Shown here: positions 43,437 through 53,700 of the stretch, piece after piece
Position numbering within the stretch: the stretch's first letter is position 1
Layout: each line of letters starts with the position of its first letter
Assembly: GCA_016280955.1 (NCBI GenBank)
Contig: JAEEHV010000015.1
Coordinates: 32,346 to 96,345 of the forward strand
DNA: 64,000 nt
Reading direction: 5' to 3'
From: Candidatus Gastranaerophilales bacterium
GTDB lineage: Bacteria; Cyanobacteriota; Vampirovibrionia; Gastranaerophilales; Gastranaerophilaceae
Translations under genes and position numbers: made by a program
The notes under the pieces: model-generated
What the model saw: only the letters and a program-made list of their open reading frames with translations
Database searches by the model: none
What the model was told of the DNA's origin: nothing

Positions 43437-44110
43437 TGCTTGAAAAAATTTTTGGCGAAGGCGACAAAGAACTTATCAAAACAGCATTAACTCACCCGTC
43501 ATTTACAAAAGAAAACAACTTGCCCGATATAGAGAACTATGAACGTTTGGAATTTTTCGGGGACTCTGTTTTAAAATTATTTACGTCAAAATTATTATAC
43601 AAATTATATCCGGAATCTCCTGAAGGAGAACTTTCAAAAATACGTTCGATTCTAGTTTCAGATGCAATTTTGGCAAAAGTTGCAATTAAAATCGGACTTG
43701 ATAAATTAATAATTTTGGGAAACTCGGAAGAAAAACAGGGCGGAAGAAAGAGAGAGTCAAATATAGCCTGTTCTCTTGAAGCAATATTAGGAGCATATTA
43801 TTTCAGCGGACAAGCCAAAAACATAGAAAAATTTATTAATGACTATATTATTATTTATGCGGAAGATATCGATAAACACTTTGAAAAATACAACGCAAAA
43901 GATATATTGCAGCAATATACTCAGGGACAGGATAAAACACGTCCTGAATACATAGTAACTTCCGTATCAGGTCCTGCACACAAACCGGTATTTCAGGTGA
44001 ATGTTATCTGGCAAAATGAAATATTAGCAACCGCTGAAGGCAGTTCAAAAAAAGAAGCCGAACAAACCGGTGCTTATGAAGCCTGCAAAAAACTCGGCAT
44101 AATTGAATAA
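43436..44110 (+). CDS. rnc: Ribonuclease III
   Basis: 224 residues; cleaves double-stranded RNA in rRNA and mRNA processing. The catalytic signature NYERLEFFGDSVL and ESNIACSLEAILGAYYF hold the metal ligands. The dsRNA-binding domain (about 152-220) ends GSSKKEAEQTGAYEAC. Last gene of the pyrH-frr-cdsA-rnc series; no strong terminator is seen after it. Confidence 0.96.
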   Translation: MLEKIFGEGDKELIKTALTHPSFTKENNLPDIENYERLEFFGDSVLKLFTSKLLYKLYPESPEGELSKIRSILVSDAILAKVAIKIGLDKLIILGNSEEKQGGRKRESNIACSLEAILGAYYFSGQAKNIEKFINDYIIIYAEDIDKHFEKYNAKDILQQYTQGQDKTRPEYIVTSVSGPAHKPVFQVNVIWQNEILATAEGSSKKEAEQTGAYEACKKLGIIE

Positions 44111-44223
44111 TTAAAATTTGATAACTATATACAATGTTACAGTAAATGCCATTGTGAAGTCGTTGGGTTAAAGCAATCCGGTTTATTATTAACTGTTATG
44201 GTTCAATCAAAATATACTAACCC

Positions 44224-44979
44224 CTACCCCTCTTCTAAAAGAGTTTTTTCACCGTATGCAGTCAATCTGTATTCCGAACTTCCCACAACACCGGTTAAAT
44301 CGGGCAGACATTCAATATATTCTCTGTTTATTGCTTCCTGTACAACACTATGGTCAAGAATTATTGCAATGTTCTGCATAAGCTTTGCATTAAGTTGTTT
44401 TAGGGTAAATCTCGGTTTTTGTTCATATTGTGTAAAATAATAAGCTGTCATTAAAAGATAATCAATTTTTCTCTCTACCTTTCTTCCGCTTATATAGTTC
44501 AGAAAAGCATTATCTTTTTTTATGGAAGGACTCGGCTTAAAAGAAAGCTCAGTCTGTGATGAGTTCATTGTTCTGTCTAAAATACTGTCAAATACCCCCG
44601 GAGCATCAGTATTCTCTGCAACATAACCGGAATCAGATGTTTCATTATCCTGTTTTGGAGAATAAAATACATCCAAATCGTTTTGTGTTACCGGTTCTTT
44701 AACCGTTTCTGCCTGCTGTTGTTCAACAGCATCTTCTTGAGGTAACTCCGGAGCAGAAACACGTTTAAGCTGTTCATCAATTTTTCTTTGAGTATATTCC
44801 TTTGCGGCATTCACCTGAGAGCTGTCCGTATTTTGTACGGCAGCACTTTTTTGTTTTTTTGAATATGCTGCTGCCTGACGAACCCACTTCTCAAATTGTT
44901 CAACAACTAAATCCTTGTCTGTAGTTGACAAAGATAATTGAAATTTTCCTTTTGTTGCTCTAAATGAATAAGTTGACAT
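44224..44979 (-). CDS. Uncharacterised protein with a 40-residue N-terminal module
   Basis: 251 residues. The N-terminal module (YSFRATKGKFQLSLSTTDKD...EQFEKWVRQ) is homologous to the whole of the 40-aa protein encoded immediately upstream. A Gln/Glu-rich disordered linker (45-160) follows. The C-terminal 85 residues look like a winged helix (LLMTAYYFTQYEQKPRFTLKQL, YIECLPDLTGV, YRLTAYGEKTLLEE). It could be a regulator that pairs with the small protein. It begins 9 nt after that gene's stop. Confidence 0.65.
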   Translation of the reverse strand: MSTYSFRATKGKFQLSLSTTDKDLVVEQFEKWVRQAAAYSKKQKSAAVQNTDSSQVNAAKEYTQRKIDEQLKRVSAPELPQEDAVEQQQAETVKEPVTQNDLDVFYSPKQDNETSDSGYVAENTDAPGVFDSILDRTMNSSQTELSFKPSPSIKKDNAFLNYISGRKVERKIDYLLMTAYYFTQYEQKPRFTLKQLNAKLMQNIAIILDHSVVQEAINREYIECLPDLTGVVGSSEYRLTAYGEKTLLEEG

Positions 44980-44988
44980 AATTTAATC

Positions 44989-45111
44989 CTACTTCTCCTG
45001 AAGCAATTCATCTCTCCATTTGTTAAGCTGTTCCTCTACAAATTCCAAATCATCGGATTTAAGCTCAATCTCAATATCACCTTTTTTCATTTTGAATACA
45101 TATTCGTGCAT
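44989..45111 (-). CDS. 40-aa protein, stand-alone paralogue of the next gene's N-terminus
   Basis: A small gene with a strong AAGGAG site. It encodes MHEYVFKMKKGDIEIELKSD and continues with EFVEEQLNKW. Aligned to the 251-residue neighbour, M--Y-F---KG----L---D---V-EQ--KW is shared over 36 residues without gaps. The next ATG comes 9 nt after its stop, so the pair is one transcript. Confidence 0.75.
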   Translation of the reverse strand: MHEYVFKMKKGDIEIELKSDDLEFVEEQLNKWRDELLQEK

Positions 45112-45185
45112 ATATGCTCCTTAAACTGTTTTGCGATAAAGTCGGCAATAAAATAAGTATTTACTCCCCTATTGTTTTCAGTTTA

Positions 45186-45227
45186 CTCTAAAAAATTATA
45201 ACTTGCAAGTATTTGATAATTTTAGAG
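45186..45227. promoter_or_regulatory. Nested palindromes between divergent genes
   Basis: The perfect palindrome ACTTGCAAGT (45201-45210) sits inside a wider inverted repeat, CTCTAAAAAATTAT (45186-45199) and ATAATTTTAGAG (45216-45227). It lies between the divergent 40-aa and SIS-domain genes, a natural place for an operator serving both. Confidence 0.45.
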
Positions 45228-45303
45228 AATATTATAAACAATTTTTTGTATTTTCGTGATTGATTATTTATGATATTATAAACTCAAAGAGAGTGAGTAA
45301 ATT

Positions 45304-46377
45304 ATGTTCGCAAAAAAACAAACCAATATGGAAATGGAAATTGTTGAACAAACAAAAATAATTCCATATATTTTAGTAAGATATATTAACCCTGAAAATG
45401 GCGAAATAAAATTAAATTTACCTGAAAATATCAGGAAAATTGTACTTGTTGCAAGCGGTTCTTCATATCATTGTGCAAGATTTGCGGTTGATTTGCTCGA
45501 AAAATTTTCCGGAATAGAATCAAGAGCTATATATTCAAGCGAATTTTTACTCAAAAGTGTTATTCCGCACGATGAAAATACACTCTATATTTTTATCACG
45601 CAATCCGGTGAAACAAGTGACACGATAAAAGCTGCCGAAAAGGTAAAATCATCAACATCACTTTCAACTCTCTGCATTACAAACAATGAAAAATCAACCA
45701 TTTGGAACCTTTGCGACTACAAGGTCGCCTGTTTTGCAGGGAAAGAAAACGGAATCGCAGCAACAAAATCTTTCACGTCACAAATGCTTTGCCTGATTTT
45801 AATATCACTCAAACTTGTGGAAAATATTCATGGACAGGGTGCAACTAAAGCATATAAGGACTCCCTTATTCACCTTCCTATTATCTTGGAAAAAGCTTTG
45901 GCTGCAAGAAAAAAAATTAAAGATTTGGCTAAAGTATTGGCAAAAGAAAAAAATATTATTATTACCGCTGACGGAATATCATATTCTCTTGCCAAAGAAG
46001 CTGCTCTTAAAACAAAAGAAACTTCGTATAAAAATATAAGTGCAGCAATTTTGGGAGAATTTATGCACGGTCATGTTGCAGTATTAAACAACAAATCTGC
46101 CCTGTTGTATATTGCAGTTGATAAAATATCTGAACGTTCAATTTATAATCTTAATAAAATTAAATCTGATTATAACCCGAAACTTATTATTATAGGACCT
46201 TCCGACACCCAATTAAAACCGGATTGGAATATTAGCATAGACTGTGAAAATGAGATACAGCAAATGTTTGCAGATGTACTTATCTGCCAGCAGTTAGCAT
46301 TGGAGATTGCATTAAAACTGAGAAGAAATGTTGACCATCCTAAAGGTTTACATAAAATAGTTACAGATAATGCCTAA
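45304..46377 (+). CDS. SIS-domain amino-sugar isomerase/deaminase (GlmS C-half-like)
   Basis: 357 residues with two SIS folds. VASGSSYHCARFAVDLL, the phosphosugar-binding FITQSGETSDTI, ENGIAATKSFTSQ and GEFMHGHVAVL match the isomerase half of GlmS, and DHPKGLHKIVTDNA is the matching C-terminal tail. The glutaminase domain is missing, so it more likely deaminates or isomerises an amino-sugar phosphate (NagB-II/AgaS-like) than makes glucosamine-6-phosphate from glutamine. A terminator follows at once. Confidence 0.82.
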   Translation: MFAKKQTNMEMEIVEQTKIIPYILVRYINPENGEIKLNLPENIRKIVLVASGSSYHCARFAVDLLEKFSGIESRAIYSSEFLLKSVIPHDENTLYIFITQSGETSDTIKAAEKVKSSTSLSTLCITNNEKSTIWNLCDYKVACFAGKENGIAATKSFTSQMLCLILISLKLVENIHGQGATKAYKDSLIHLPIILEKALAARKKIKDLAKVLAKEKNIIITADGISYSLAKEAALKTKETSYKNISAAILGEFMHGHVAVLNNKSALLYIAVDKISERSIYNLNKIKSDYNPKLIIIGPSDTQLKPDWNISIDCENEIQQMFADVLICQQLALEIALKLRRNVDHPKGLHKIVTDNA

Positions 46378-46410
46378 AAAAACCATTAGGCATTCGCCTA
46401 ACGGTTTTTT
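46377..46410 (+). terminator. Intrinsic terminator of the SIS gene
   Basis: AAACC-A-TTAGGC pairs with GCCTAA-C-GGTTT around ATTC with one mismatch, then a T-run. It starts directly at the stop codon. Confidence 0.88.
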
Positions 46411-46447
46411 CAATTTTGTACTAATCCGATAAATTACGAAATCTCTG

Positions 46448-46684
46448 TTATTCAGCAGCTTCTTTTGATTTATATCTTGCTTTTGCATTGATAGCATAAC
46501 AGGTTGCATAAAGTTTTTGCGACAGCATAAACATATTTTTCTGAACCTCTGCAACATCGTTCATTGCTTCAAGCATCTTCCTGGGATCAACCATTGATTC
46601 CATTGCTTCATGGTTATCCACTTTTTCGTCTGCGTATTTCTTTACGAGTAATTTATCGATGTAATCTCTAGCTCCGACAGCCAT
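46448..46684 (-). CDS. 78-aa helical protein of unknown function
   Basis: MAVGARDYIDKLLVKKYADE... is charged and helical, with HEAMESMVDPRKMLEAMNDVAEVQKNMFML as a likely heptad region (residues 25-54). No signal peptide or membrane span. AGGAGA precedes the start, and a promoter of the shared class lies 26-96 nt upstream. No family recognised. Confidence 0.68.
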   Translation of the reverse strand: MAVGARDYIDKLLVKKYADEKVDNHEAMESMVDPRKMLEAMNDVAEVQKNMFMLSQKLYATCYAINAKARYKSKEAAE

Positions 46685-46709
46685 GATAAATCTCCTATTC
46701 CTATTTTTC

Positions 46710-46780
46710 CCTATATATTTATAAAAACCGTTTTTATTAAAAAATTGCTATTTCTGAAATAAATGTTAAGGAATTGTTAC
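46710..46780 (-). promoter_or_regulatory. GCAATT / TTTATA-class promoter
   Basis: On the minus strand: TTGTAACAA (46782-46774), AGCAATT starting at 46749 and GTTTTTATAAATATATAGG starting at 46728; the 21-nt offset is kept. The upstream box is 31 nt from AGCAATT. Confidence 0.6.
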
Positions 46781-46812
46781 AAAATCTGAATTTTTATAAC
46801 TCCAATAAAAAT

Positions 46813-46842
46813 AGCGGGAGCAATCCTTGCTCCCGCTTTTTT
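46813..46842. terminator. Intrinsic terminator
   Basis: AGCGGGAGCAA and TTGCTCCCGCT form an 11-bp stem with a 3-nt loop and T-runs on both strands. It ends the LysM-like gene on the minus strand. Confidence 0.88.
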
Positions 46843-46854
46843 ATTATTAATTAT

Positions 46855-47622
46855 CTATTGATCCTGAAATAATCTGCCCCAAAAACCTCGCGGAGAATCA
46901 CTTATCGTTACCTCTTCCAAAGGTATATTAAGTTTATCACCCGGCAAAAGTTTTGCTGCATCATAATCAGTATTTCTGCCATCAGCCGTTGAACCCGGTT
47001 TTGCACGCTTTTCTATTACCTCTTGGTTACCATAAGGTATTTCACCTTTGTTTACTAATACACCGCTTGCTATACCAAAATCAGATTTTATTGTATCTAA
47101 TGTCGGATTTTGAGTAAAAATTCCGGAATCTTTAACTTTTAATATTATATATTTGCCGTCTGAAGAAGGTTTTAAATCATAGTATTCGCCAAAACCATTC
47201 TTATTGGCAAGGTCAATTTTCTGCTGTGCTGTTAGTCTGCTCTGTCTGTATTTTTCGGAATCCTCCGGAATTTCTTCATCTTTGGTAACAAAATCAACAG
47301 TCATTGTATAACCGTTTTTAAACTCAATTGTTACCTCTCCTTCATCCATTTTTGGGGTAATTTTTTCTATATACTGTTTGTATTTTGTGTGGACGCTGTT
47401 AATATTTTTTAAATCAGATAATTCTAATACATTATTGGTACCTGCCAATGCGGTAAAAACATCATAACAAGCATCCTCCAAGTACATAGTCTTTTTTGTA
47501 GCATCCTGCGAGAAAAAACTCTGAACCTCGGTTCCTCCTTTGTGTGACAAATCAACCCTTACAAGTCCTTTTGTGGTGATATCTTTTGAATCGCAGTTCG
47601 CTGCTACATTCCAAGTTGCCAT
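46855..47622 (-). CDS. LysM-like protein of unknown function
   Basis: 255 residues without a signal peptide. The C-terminal part (about 175-242) has TLDTIKSDFGIASGVLVNKGEI, then LLPGDKLNIP, which follows the LysM pattern (TI...G......N, L.PGQ.L.IP). The N-terminal 130 residues are an undefined alpha/beta region with EVTIEFKNGYTMTVDFV. LysM modules usually bind N-acetylglucosamine polymers, yet no export signal is present; it could use another route. AAGGAGATA precedes the ATG. Confidence 0.6.
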   Translation of the reverse strand: MATWNVAANCDSKDITTKGLVRVDLSHKGGTEVQSFFSQDATKKTMYLEDACYDVFTALAGTNNVLELSDLKNINSVHTKYKQYIEKITPKMDEGEVTIEFKNGYTMTVDFVTKDEEIPEDSEKYRQSRLTAQQKIDLANKNGFGEYYDLKPSSDGKYIILKVKDSGIFTQNPTLDTIKSDFGIASGVLVNKGEIPYGNQEVIEKRAKPGSTADGRNTDYDAAKLLPGDKLNIPLEEVTISDSPRGFWGRLFQDQ

Positions 47623-47648
47623 AAATATATCTCCTTTTTTGATATCCT

Positions 47649-47718
47649 CGTATATATACTAAGTATTTCATCTTTGAATAATTGCCTTTTTTAAAAGCAA
47701 TTATTAAGAATTGTTAAC
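47649..47718 (-). promoter_or_regulatory. GCAATT / TATATA-class promoter
   Basis: On the minus strand: GTTAACAA (from 47718), GGCAATT (from 47686) and TACTTAGTATATATACG (from 47665). The offsets are 32 and 21 nt, the same as at 63754-63825. Confidence 0.6.
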
Positions 47719-47738
47719 GAGAGGGTAATTAAAAAGAT

Positions 47739-49580
47739 TTACAAACCAAGTGAAGGAGCAATTCCGATAAATGTTCTGACTAAATCCGCATCCCACTGCG
47801 AACCGGCACCTTCTTCCAATATAGATATGGCTCTTTCTATATTCATACCTTTTCTGTACGGTCTGTCGCTCGTTAATGCGTGATAGGTATCCGCAATAGC
47901 AACAATTTTAGCAGCAAGCGGAATATTTCCGTTAGAAAGCCCTTCCGGATAACCTTTACCGTCAATTCTTTCGTGGTGATATTTTACAATAGGTATCAAA
48001 TCTCTTAGTGACGGGTTTGGCATAAGCACTTTTTCAGCACCGATTGACGGGTGCTGCTTCATAATTATCCATTCCTCATCAGACAAAGGTCCTTCTTTTT
48101 TAAGTACGGTTTCCGGAATACCGATTTTTCCGACATCATGCAGTAATGCACCGAGGCGAATTCTTTCAACTTCTTCCTCAGGAAGATTTATTGCCCTGGC
48201 AAGAGCTTCAGAATAATGTGAAACTTTTGCGGAGTGGTCTTTTGTATATGGATCCTTAGCATCAATTGCACCGGCAAGAGATGTTGCTATCTCAAAAATT
48301 CTGTTACCTGATATGTCTGCGTGGTCGGTATTAAATTTGGCAAGAAGTTCGTCTTCAAAATTTATACCAAGCTGAGAATGCCGTTTACTAATAACCTCTG
48401 CGTACGATTTAAGAGCAACTTCATCCCAAAAACTAAAATCTGCAGAACTGATAATTGCAGACATGCCATCTTTATAGCCTTTTGCTTTTGATATATACAT
48501 AGCCTGTTCCGCAAGTATAAGCAATTTTTCTTTATCATCGGAACAATCAGGATAAGTTGAAATACCAACCGAAACCTTAACCGGCCCTACATCATCAATA
48601 TAGAAACAAGACAGAGAATAAGTTAAGTATTCCGCAATATACTTTGCCTGCTCAACAGACGTATTGGGAAGGACAACAGCAAGTTCATCACCACCGTATC
48701 TTGCAGCAATATCACCTTCCCTGACATTTTTTCTGACATTTTCCGCAACAAGTTTTATAACTTCATCACCCTTGGCATGTCCCATTTCCCTGTTAATTTT
48801 GGTAATGTTACATATATCCAGCATCAAAATGGAAAGCCGCTGTTTTGAAGTTTTAGCTCGGGAAAGTTCATCCGATAATATTTCCTGAAATCCTCTGTGA
48901 TTGTACAAAAGAGTAAGGTTATCAGTATTAACATATCTGTCACCGGTTTCCAGCAGTTCAAAATTATGTGCCACCAGAGAAACATAATTTGAAAGCATTG
49001 TATAAAGCTCTGCATTTTGTCTTGCATAATTATCTGCAATAATCATAACCCCTATGCATTTATTTACCGAAACCATCGGTAAAATTATAATAGAGTTATT
49101 TTTAAAATATGCCAGCTTCAGGAATGATACATCATCCTTGTATATAATTTTCTTGTTTAAAAAAGAATCTACGATAGGATTATCAGTATCTTTTACAAAT
49201 ACTTTTGTAGAATAAAAATTACCGAGTTTGTCCTGCAGTCTTAAATTTATACAAGCCGATTTTTCTTTGTACAAACCTATTGCAAAAAATCCGGAATCTA
49301 TAAATTGGCAAATAATTCCGTATATTTTTGAATAATATTCATTTATATTATTTATTGGAGTTATTTTTATTAATTCATCAATAACAACTTTATAGCTCAG
49401 GGTTTTATTTTTTTCGGTAGAAAAAGATTTCAGCTGAGGATTATTCAACGAACTGCCTTTAGTAGCACTCGTCAAAGAATTGACTTTTGAAACCAAATTC
49501 TTTGGAGATATTGGAGTTGTTGTCACAGAATTGTTGGCTGTTATTTTATTTCCCGAGTCTTTTATTTGTTGTTCGTTCAC
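47739..49580 (-). CDS. GAF-GGDEF-HD-GYP cyclic-di-GMP protein
   Basis: 613 residues. After a disordered Ser/Thr/Asn N-terminus comes a GAF-like sensor (about 70-215), then a GGDEF domain with RYGGDELAVVLPNTS and the inhibitory RxxD five residues before it (REGD), then an HD-GYP domain with HSAKVSHYSEAL, HDVGKIGIPE and HHERIDGKGYPEGL. It could both make and degrade cyclic-di-GMP. The GGDEF motif reads GGDEL, so synthase activity may be reduced. With the flagellar genes it may tune motility. Confidence 0.93.
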   Translation of the reverse strand: MNEQQIKDSGNKITANNSVTTTPISPKNLVSKVNSLTSATKGSSLNNPQLKSFSTEKNKTLSYKVVIDELIKITPINNINEYYSKIYGIICQFIDSGFFAIGLYKEKSACINLRLQDKLGNFYSTKVFVKDTDNPIVDSFLNKKIIYKDDVSFLKLAYFKNNSIIILPMVSVNKCIGVMIIADNYARQNAELYTMLSNYVSLVAHNFELLETGDRYVNTDNLTLLYNHRGFQEILSDELSRAKTSKQRLSILMLDICNITKINREMGHAKGDEVIKLVAENVRKNVREGDIAARYGGDELAVVLPNTSVEQAKYIAEYLTYSLSCFYIDDVGPVKVSVGISTYPDCSDDKEKLLILAEQAMYISKAKGYKDGMSAIISSADFSFWDEVALKSYAEVISKRHSQLGINFEDELLAKFNTDHADISGNRIFEIATSLAGAIDAKDPYTKDHSAKVSHYSEALARAINLPEEEVERIRLGALLHDVGKIGIPETVLKKEGPLSDEEWIIMKQHPSIGAEKVLMPNPSLRDLIPIVKYHHERIDGKGYPEGLSNGNIPLAAKIVAIADTYHALTSDRPYRKGMNIERAISILEEGAGSQWDADLVRTFIGIAPSLGL

Positions 49581-49595
49581 TTATTCACCTTCACA

Positions 49596-49632
49596 CTACA
49601 AATAATAAAACCTATCAATCTCAGAAATTGAC
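49596..49632 (-). promoter_or_regulatory. GCAATT / TTTATA-class promoter (weaker copy)
   Basis: On the minus strand: GTCAATTTCTGAG from 49632, GTTTTATTATTTGTAG from 49611; 21-nt offset. The first block matches GGCAATTTCTGAG at 63786 except for one base. Confidence 0.5.
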
Positions 49633-49931
49633 TTTTTGTAACAAAATTTTTACATTTTTATAAATGACTTTTGTTAAATTAATATCCCTTATTATCCATG
49701 CTAACATTTTTATCAAAAATTTTCACCCCTTTAAATAAATATTGTTTACAAATGTTTATAATAAGTGTAAAAAATACGAATATTATTTAGTGGTGTAAGT
49801 ACATATAATTTTCAACCTGCTCTACAGTAAAATAATATATAATTACCGTATTTAATATATTAATATTTGTAACACATACTTTATTTTTTTATCAATATTG
49901 TGTAAAATAACAATGAAGAGAGATTTTATAA
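49633..49931. other. AT-rich intergenic stretch, no gene seen
   Basis: No open frame with a ribosome site on either strand. It separates the divergent GGDEF/HD-GYP and TPR-protein genes and holds TAAAAT at about 49904, a likely -10 for the rightward gene. Confidence 0.5.
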
Positions 49932-50711
49932 ATGCAGAAAAAATTAAAACCAAGCAGTGAAAGACCGGATACAAGTGTAATTGTATGTGCCGTTACTACT
50001 TTTTTAGTAATAATATGGTTATTTTTACCACCATTAAACAAAATCGAACAGTTTAAATATTGGGGAAATAACATACAATATGCTTTTACAAGAATGTTTA
50101 ACAATAATCCGGCTGTTGAGTATATCTTTCATAAGAAAAATTCAGTTTATCTTGTAAAAATGTATCCTGATAATTTATCAAAAGCTCTTGAGGAAATCAA
50201 TAAAGCAATTAAAACTGCACCGGGATATGTTTCAGATAGTGAACTGGAAGGATTATACCACGACAGAGCAAGAATAAGATTGTTCATGAGAGATTATAAA
50301 GGTGCTTTGGATGATTTTATGAAGGTAAAGAACATTGAATTTTTGGACAGATTACCGATTGCTCTCATGCTGGCAGAAAAAAAACAGTTCTCAATGGCAA
50401 TGAAACAATGTAAAAAGATTCTTGAATTAGATGGCGAAGCTTTTTCAGGTTATGCTTGCATGGCAGAAATTTATAATCAGGCAGGAAAAAAAGATGCTGC
50501 CATCAATGTTTATACTTTTGTACTTGATAAAAAGAAAAATAATTATTGGGCACTTCTGGAACGTTCTAAAATTAAAAAGAGTCTGAATGATATCAAGGGT
50601 GCAGATGAAGATTTTGCAAAAGCAAAAGAATATGCACGCAGAATTACCGCAGAAGATTCATACTTTGAAGAAGCTACTTCTCCAAAAATGATTATTTTAA
50701 GAACGGAATAA
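49932..50711 (+). CDS. Membrane-anchored TPR protein
   Basis: 259 residues: a short cytoplasmic N-terminus, one membrane helix (about 17-37, VIVCAVTTFLVIIWLFLPPL), then tetratricopeptide pairs (LYHDRARIRLFMRDYKGALDDF, GYACMAEIYNQAGKKDAAINVY, ALLERSKIKKSLNDIKGADEDF). Likely a periplasmic scaffold. It is followed at 64 nt by the TamB/AsmA-like gene and may work with it in envelope assembly. Confidence 0.75.
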   Translation: MQKKLKPSSERPDTSVIVCAVTTFLVIIWLFLPPLNKIEQFKYWGNNIQYAFTRMFNNNPAVEYIFHKKNSVYLVKMYPDNLSKALEEINKAIKTAPGYVSDSELEGLYHDRARIRLFMRDYKGALDDFMKVKNIEFLDRLPIALMLAEKKQFSMAMKQCKKILELDGEAFSGYACMAEIYNQAGKKDAAINVYTFVLDKKKNNYWALLERSKIKKSLNDIKGADEDFAKAKEYARRITAEDSYFEEATSPKMIILRTE

Positions 50712-50774
50712 AATTTTATAGCTAAATTAGACACTATACATCCGTTCTTATTATTGGTAATATGTTTTATAATA

Positions 50775-53700
50775 ATGAAGCAGAATATAAATAAATATAT
50801 AATATATATTTGGGGATTTTTAATATTATGGTTAGTCGGAATACCTGTGTTATTTTCGTACATAATTCCGATTATTTGTGAAAATATAACTTATAATTCA
50901 GATTACAATGTAAAAATCTCAAAACCCGGACTAGTTCTTAATATAGTACCGGTTGCATGTATTAAAGCCGAAAGTATCAGCATATTTTCAAAAGACAAAA
51001 CAAAAAATATATATATTAAAAATCCAAAAATCAAATTGCGCCTTTTACCGCTTTTATCCGGTAAAGTTCATATAAATTCTGTTTCGGCAACAGAATTAAA
51101 TATAGATACCCAACAAACAGGCAGTTTTGATAACAACATACAAAAACTCCTTAGCGGCAGCAATACAATTCTCGATTCCGTTGATATAAAAAATATTAAA
51201 ATAAAGTTTAAAAATAACGAAAATTTTTCAGCAGACTGCTTATGCAACGATTTATATTACAAAAAAAACGGCAGATATATCAAGCTTAACCTCAACAGCA
51301 GCATGAAAATAAACAACAATCCGATGGAAGCAAATATCAATTTACATCTACCGCAAAATAATGATGTCAGCAAAAGTAATATAAATGTATATGTTAAAAA
51401 TTTTGATATTGAACCGTTTAATGATATCGTAAAAATTTATCTGCCGTCCGATATTACAAATATAAGCGGAAAATTTGATATTGATATTAATAACAATCAC
51501 CTTATTGCAAATATTAAAAATCACAAAATTCTTATGAGTGATGATGCCAAATCAATGATATTTCCGCAAGAATTAAGCATTGAATCCGATTTTAACCTGA
51601 CAAGAAAAGCAATTTGTATAAATCAGGCAGAAATCCGTTCAAAAAATATAAATATGGCTGTGAGCGGAACCGTCTCAAATTATTTTGACAAAGCCTCCAT
51701 TGAAGAAAACTTATCCGTAAGGATTAATAGTTCCAGAATTGAAGATTTTATAAGCCTTATTCCTGCATTTGAAACAGAGGATATTGATACTTATGCATTA
51801 AAAAAATACAAGTTTTACGGCAATATTCTGGGTAATTTAAGTATAAAAGGCGATACAAAAGAGCCCTCAATAGACGGCAGAATATATGTAAGCGACGGAA
51901 TTTTGACCAAGCCTATTCCGAATGCAAAAGGTGCAACCGTAAAATTAGACTTTAAAGACAAGTATCTGAATTTTGATGTTAATGTTCCGGCAGGGGGGCA
52001 AGAGAGAGTTACCGTAATTGGCGGTGCTGAATTATATAACATCAAGTATTCCGACATGGAAATTAAAAGTACGGATAATGTAGATTTGGCTACCGCAGAA
52101 GACAAAGTTGTTCCTTTAAGTGAAATCCTGAATTTCTTAATAGGACCTGTTCCTATAATGGATATCACAGGCAGAGGAAATATTGATATAACAGTAAAAG
52201 GAAACCGTAAAAATCCTCACGTTTGGGGTGTATTTAACACAAAAAATGCAACAGCAAGATTTAAAGATATTCCTGATTTATTGCTTTCCGGTGCAGACTC
52301 ACAACTGAGCTTTGATGATGAAAATTCAGCTTTCATACTCAAAAACGGTAATGTTGACGGAAGAAAATTCAATCTGCAAGGAAAATGCAATTTAGCCGGT
52401 GATTTCGATTTCAGTGTTTCTTCTCCGGGGCAAAGTCTCAAATACTTATATAATGCTGTTCAAACATCTAAAATGATTGACGAAATCAAAAACATGCTGC
52501 CTAAATTCACTGTTGCTGAAGGTCCTGTTGATATTAATATGAATATATACGGCTCAATAAAAGATATTCATAGTATCAAATTTAATGAAAATTTCTTTAC
52601 AAAAGGAGAAATTAATCTTTTAGGCAACTCTTTTGAATTAAATAATTTTTCTGTTAATCATACAAAAGGAATTATTAACTTCAGCGGAACTAATGCCGAT
52701 ATTAATGCTGATGCATTTATGGGCAAATCTCCGGTTAATTTCAAGGCAAAAGTTAAAGACAGAACTGCGGATGTTGAATTTTCTGCATCTAAATTAAACA
52801 TTTGTGAGATTTTCAAAGAACCTGACAGTTTTCAAAGAGATTACCTTAATATATTTGTTGATGCACAGGGAAAATATTCCGGAAATATTGATAATATAGA
52901 ATATGACAAAGCTGATGTACTTATTAAAATTCTGGAACCCACGGTAAAAAATAAACTGAAGGTATCTCAGGGCAATATTAGCCTCAAAAACGGAAAACTT
53001 AATATTAAAGATATTAACGGACATTTTGTTGATACAAACAGTTCATTTAACATAAATCTGAAAGCTGCAGATTTAACTTCAAAACCGGTACTTAACGGAA
53101 AAATTGTATTAAAGGATTTTGAATTGTTCTTAATTAATGCAATGGGTGAATCGGCAATTTTCCCTGAAAACATAAGAAAAGCAATTCGCACAATACATTT
53201 TGATAAAGGCAAAGTTAATGTTAATGCCAGCATAAACAACAACAATATAAACGGCTCTACCGATATTGGCGGCATAGCTTTCACCTATAAGCCGTTAGAA
53301 CTTCCCATACGGGTAATTAACGGCAGCATATATTTACGCAAGAATTATCTCGGCCTTAACAAAATAAATCTTGTTGCAGACGGTATGCCCGTTTTGTTTG
53401 ACGGCGGAATAAATAATATATTTTCAAAACAGGATTTTGATATTTACATCAATTCCAAACCAAAACAGGATTTTATTGATAAATACATAAACAGCAACCG
53501 AATTTATCCTATAAAAATAAAAGGCGACATTGTATATTCAACAAAAATTAAAGGTGTAAAAGACGACTACAACTGTACGGCAGAAGCATATTTAGAAAAA
53601 GATTCAAGCATATTCTATTTGGGTGCATTTGTTAACGATATTGAAAATGCAATTATTTTGAACATTAATACTGATATTAAAAACCAAAATAACTTTAAAA

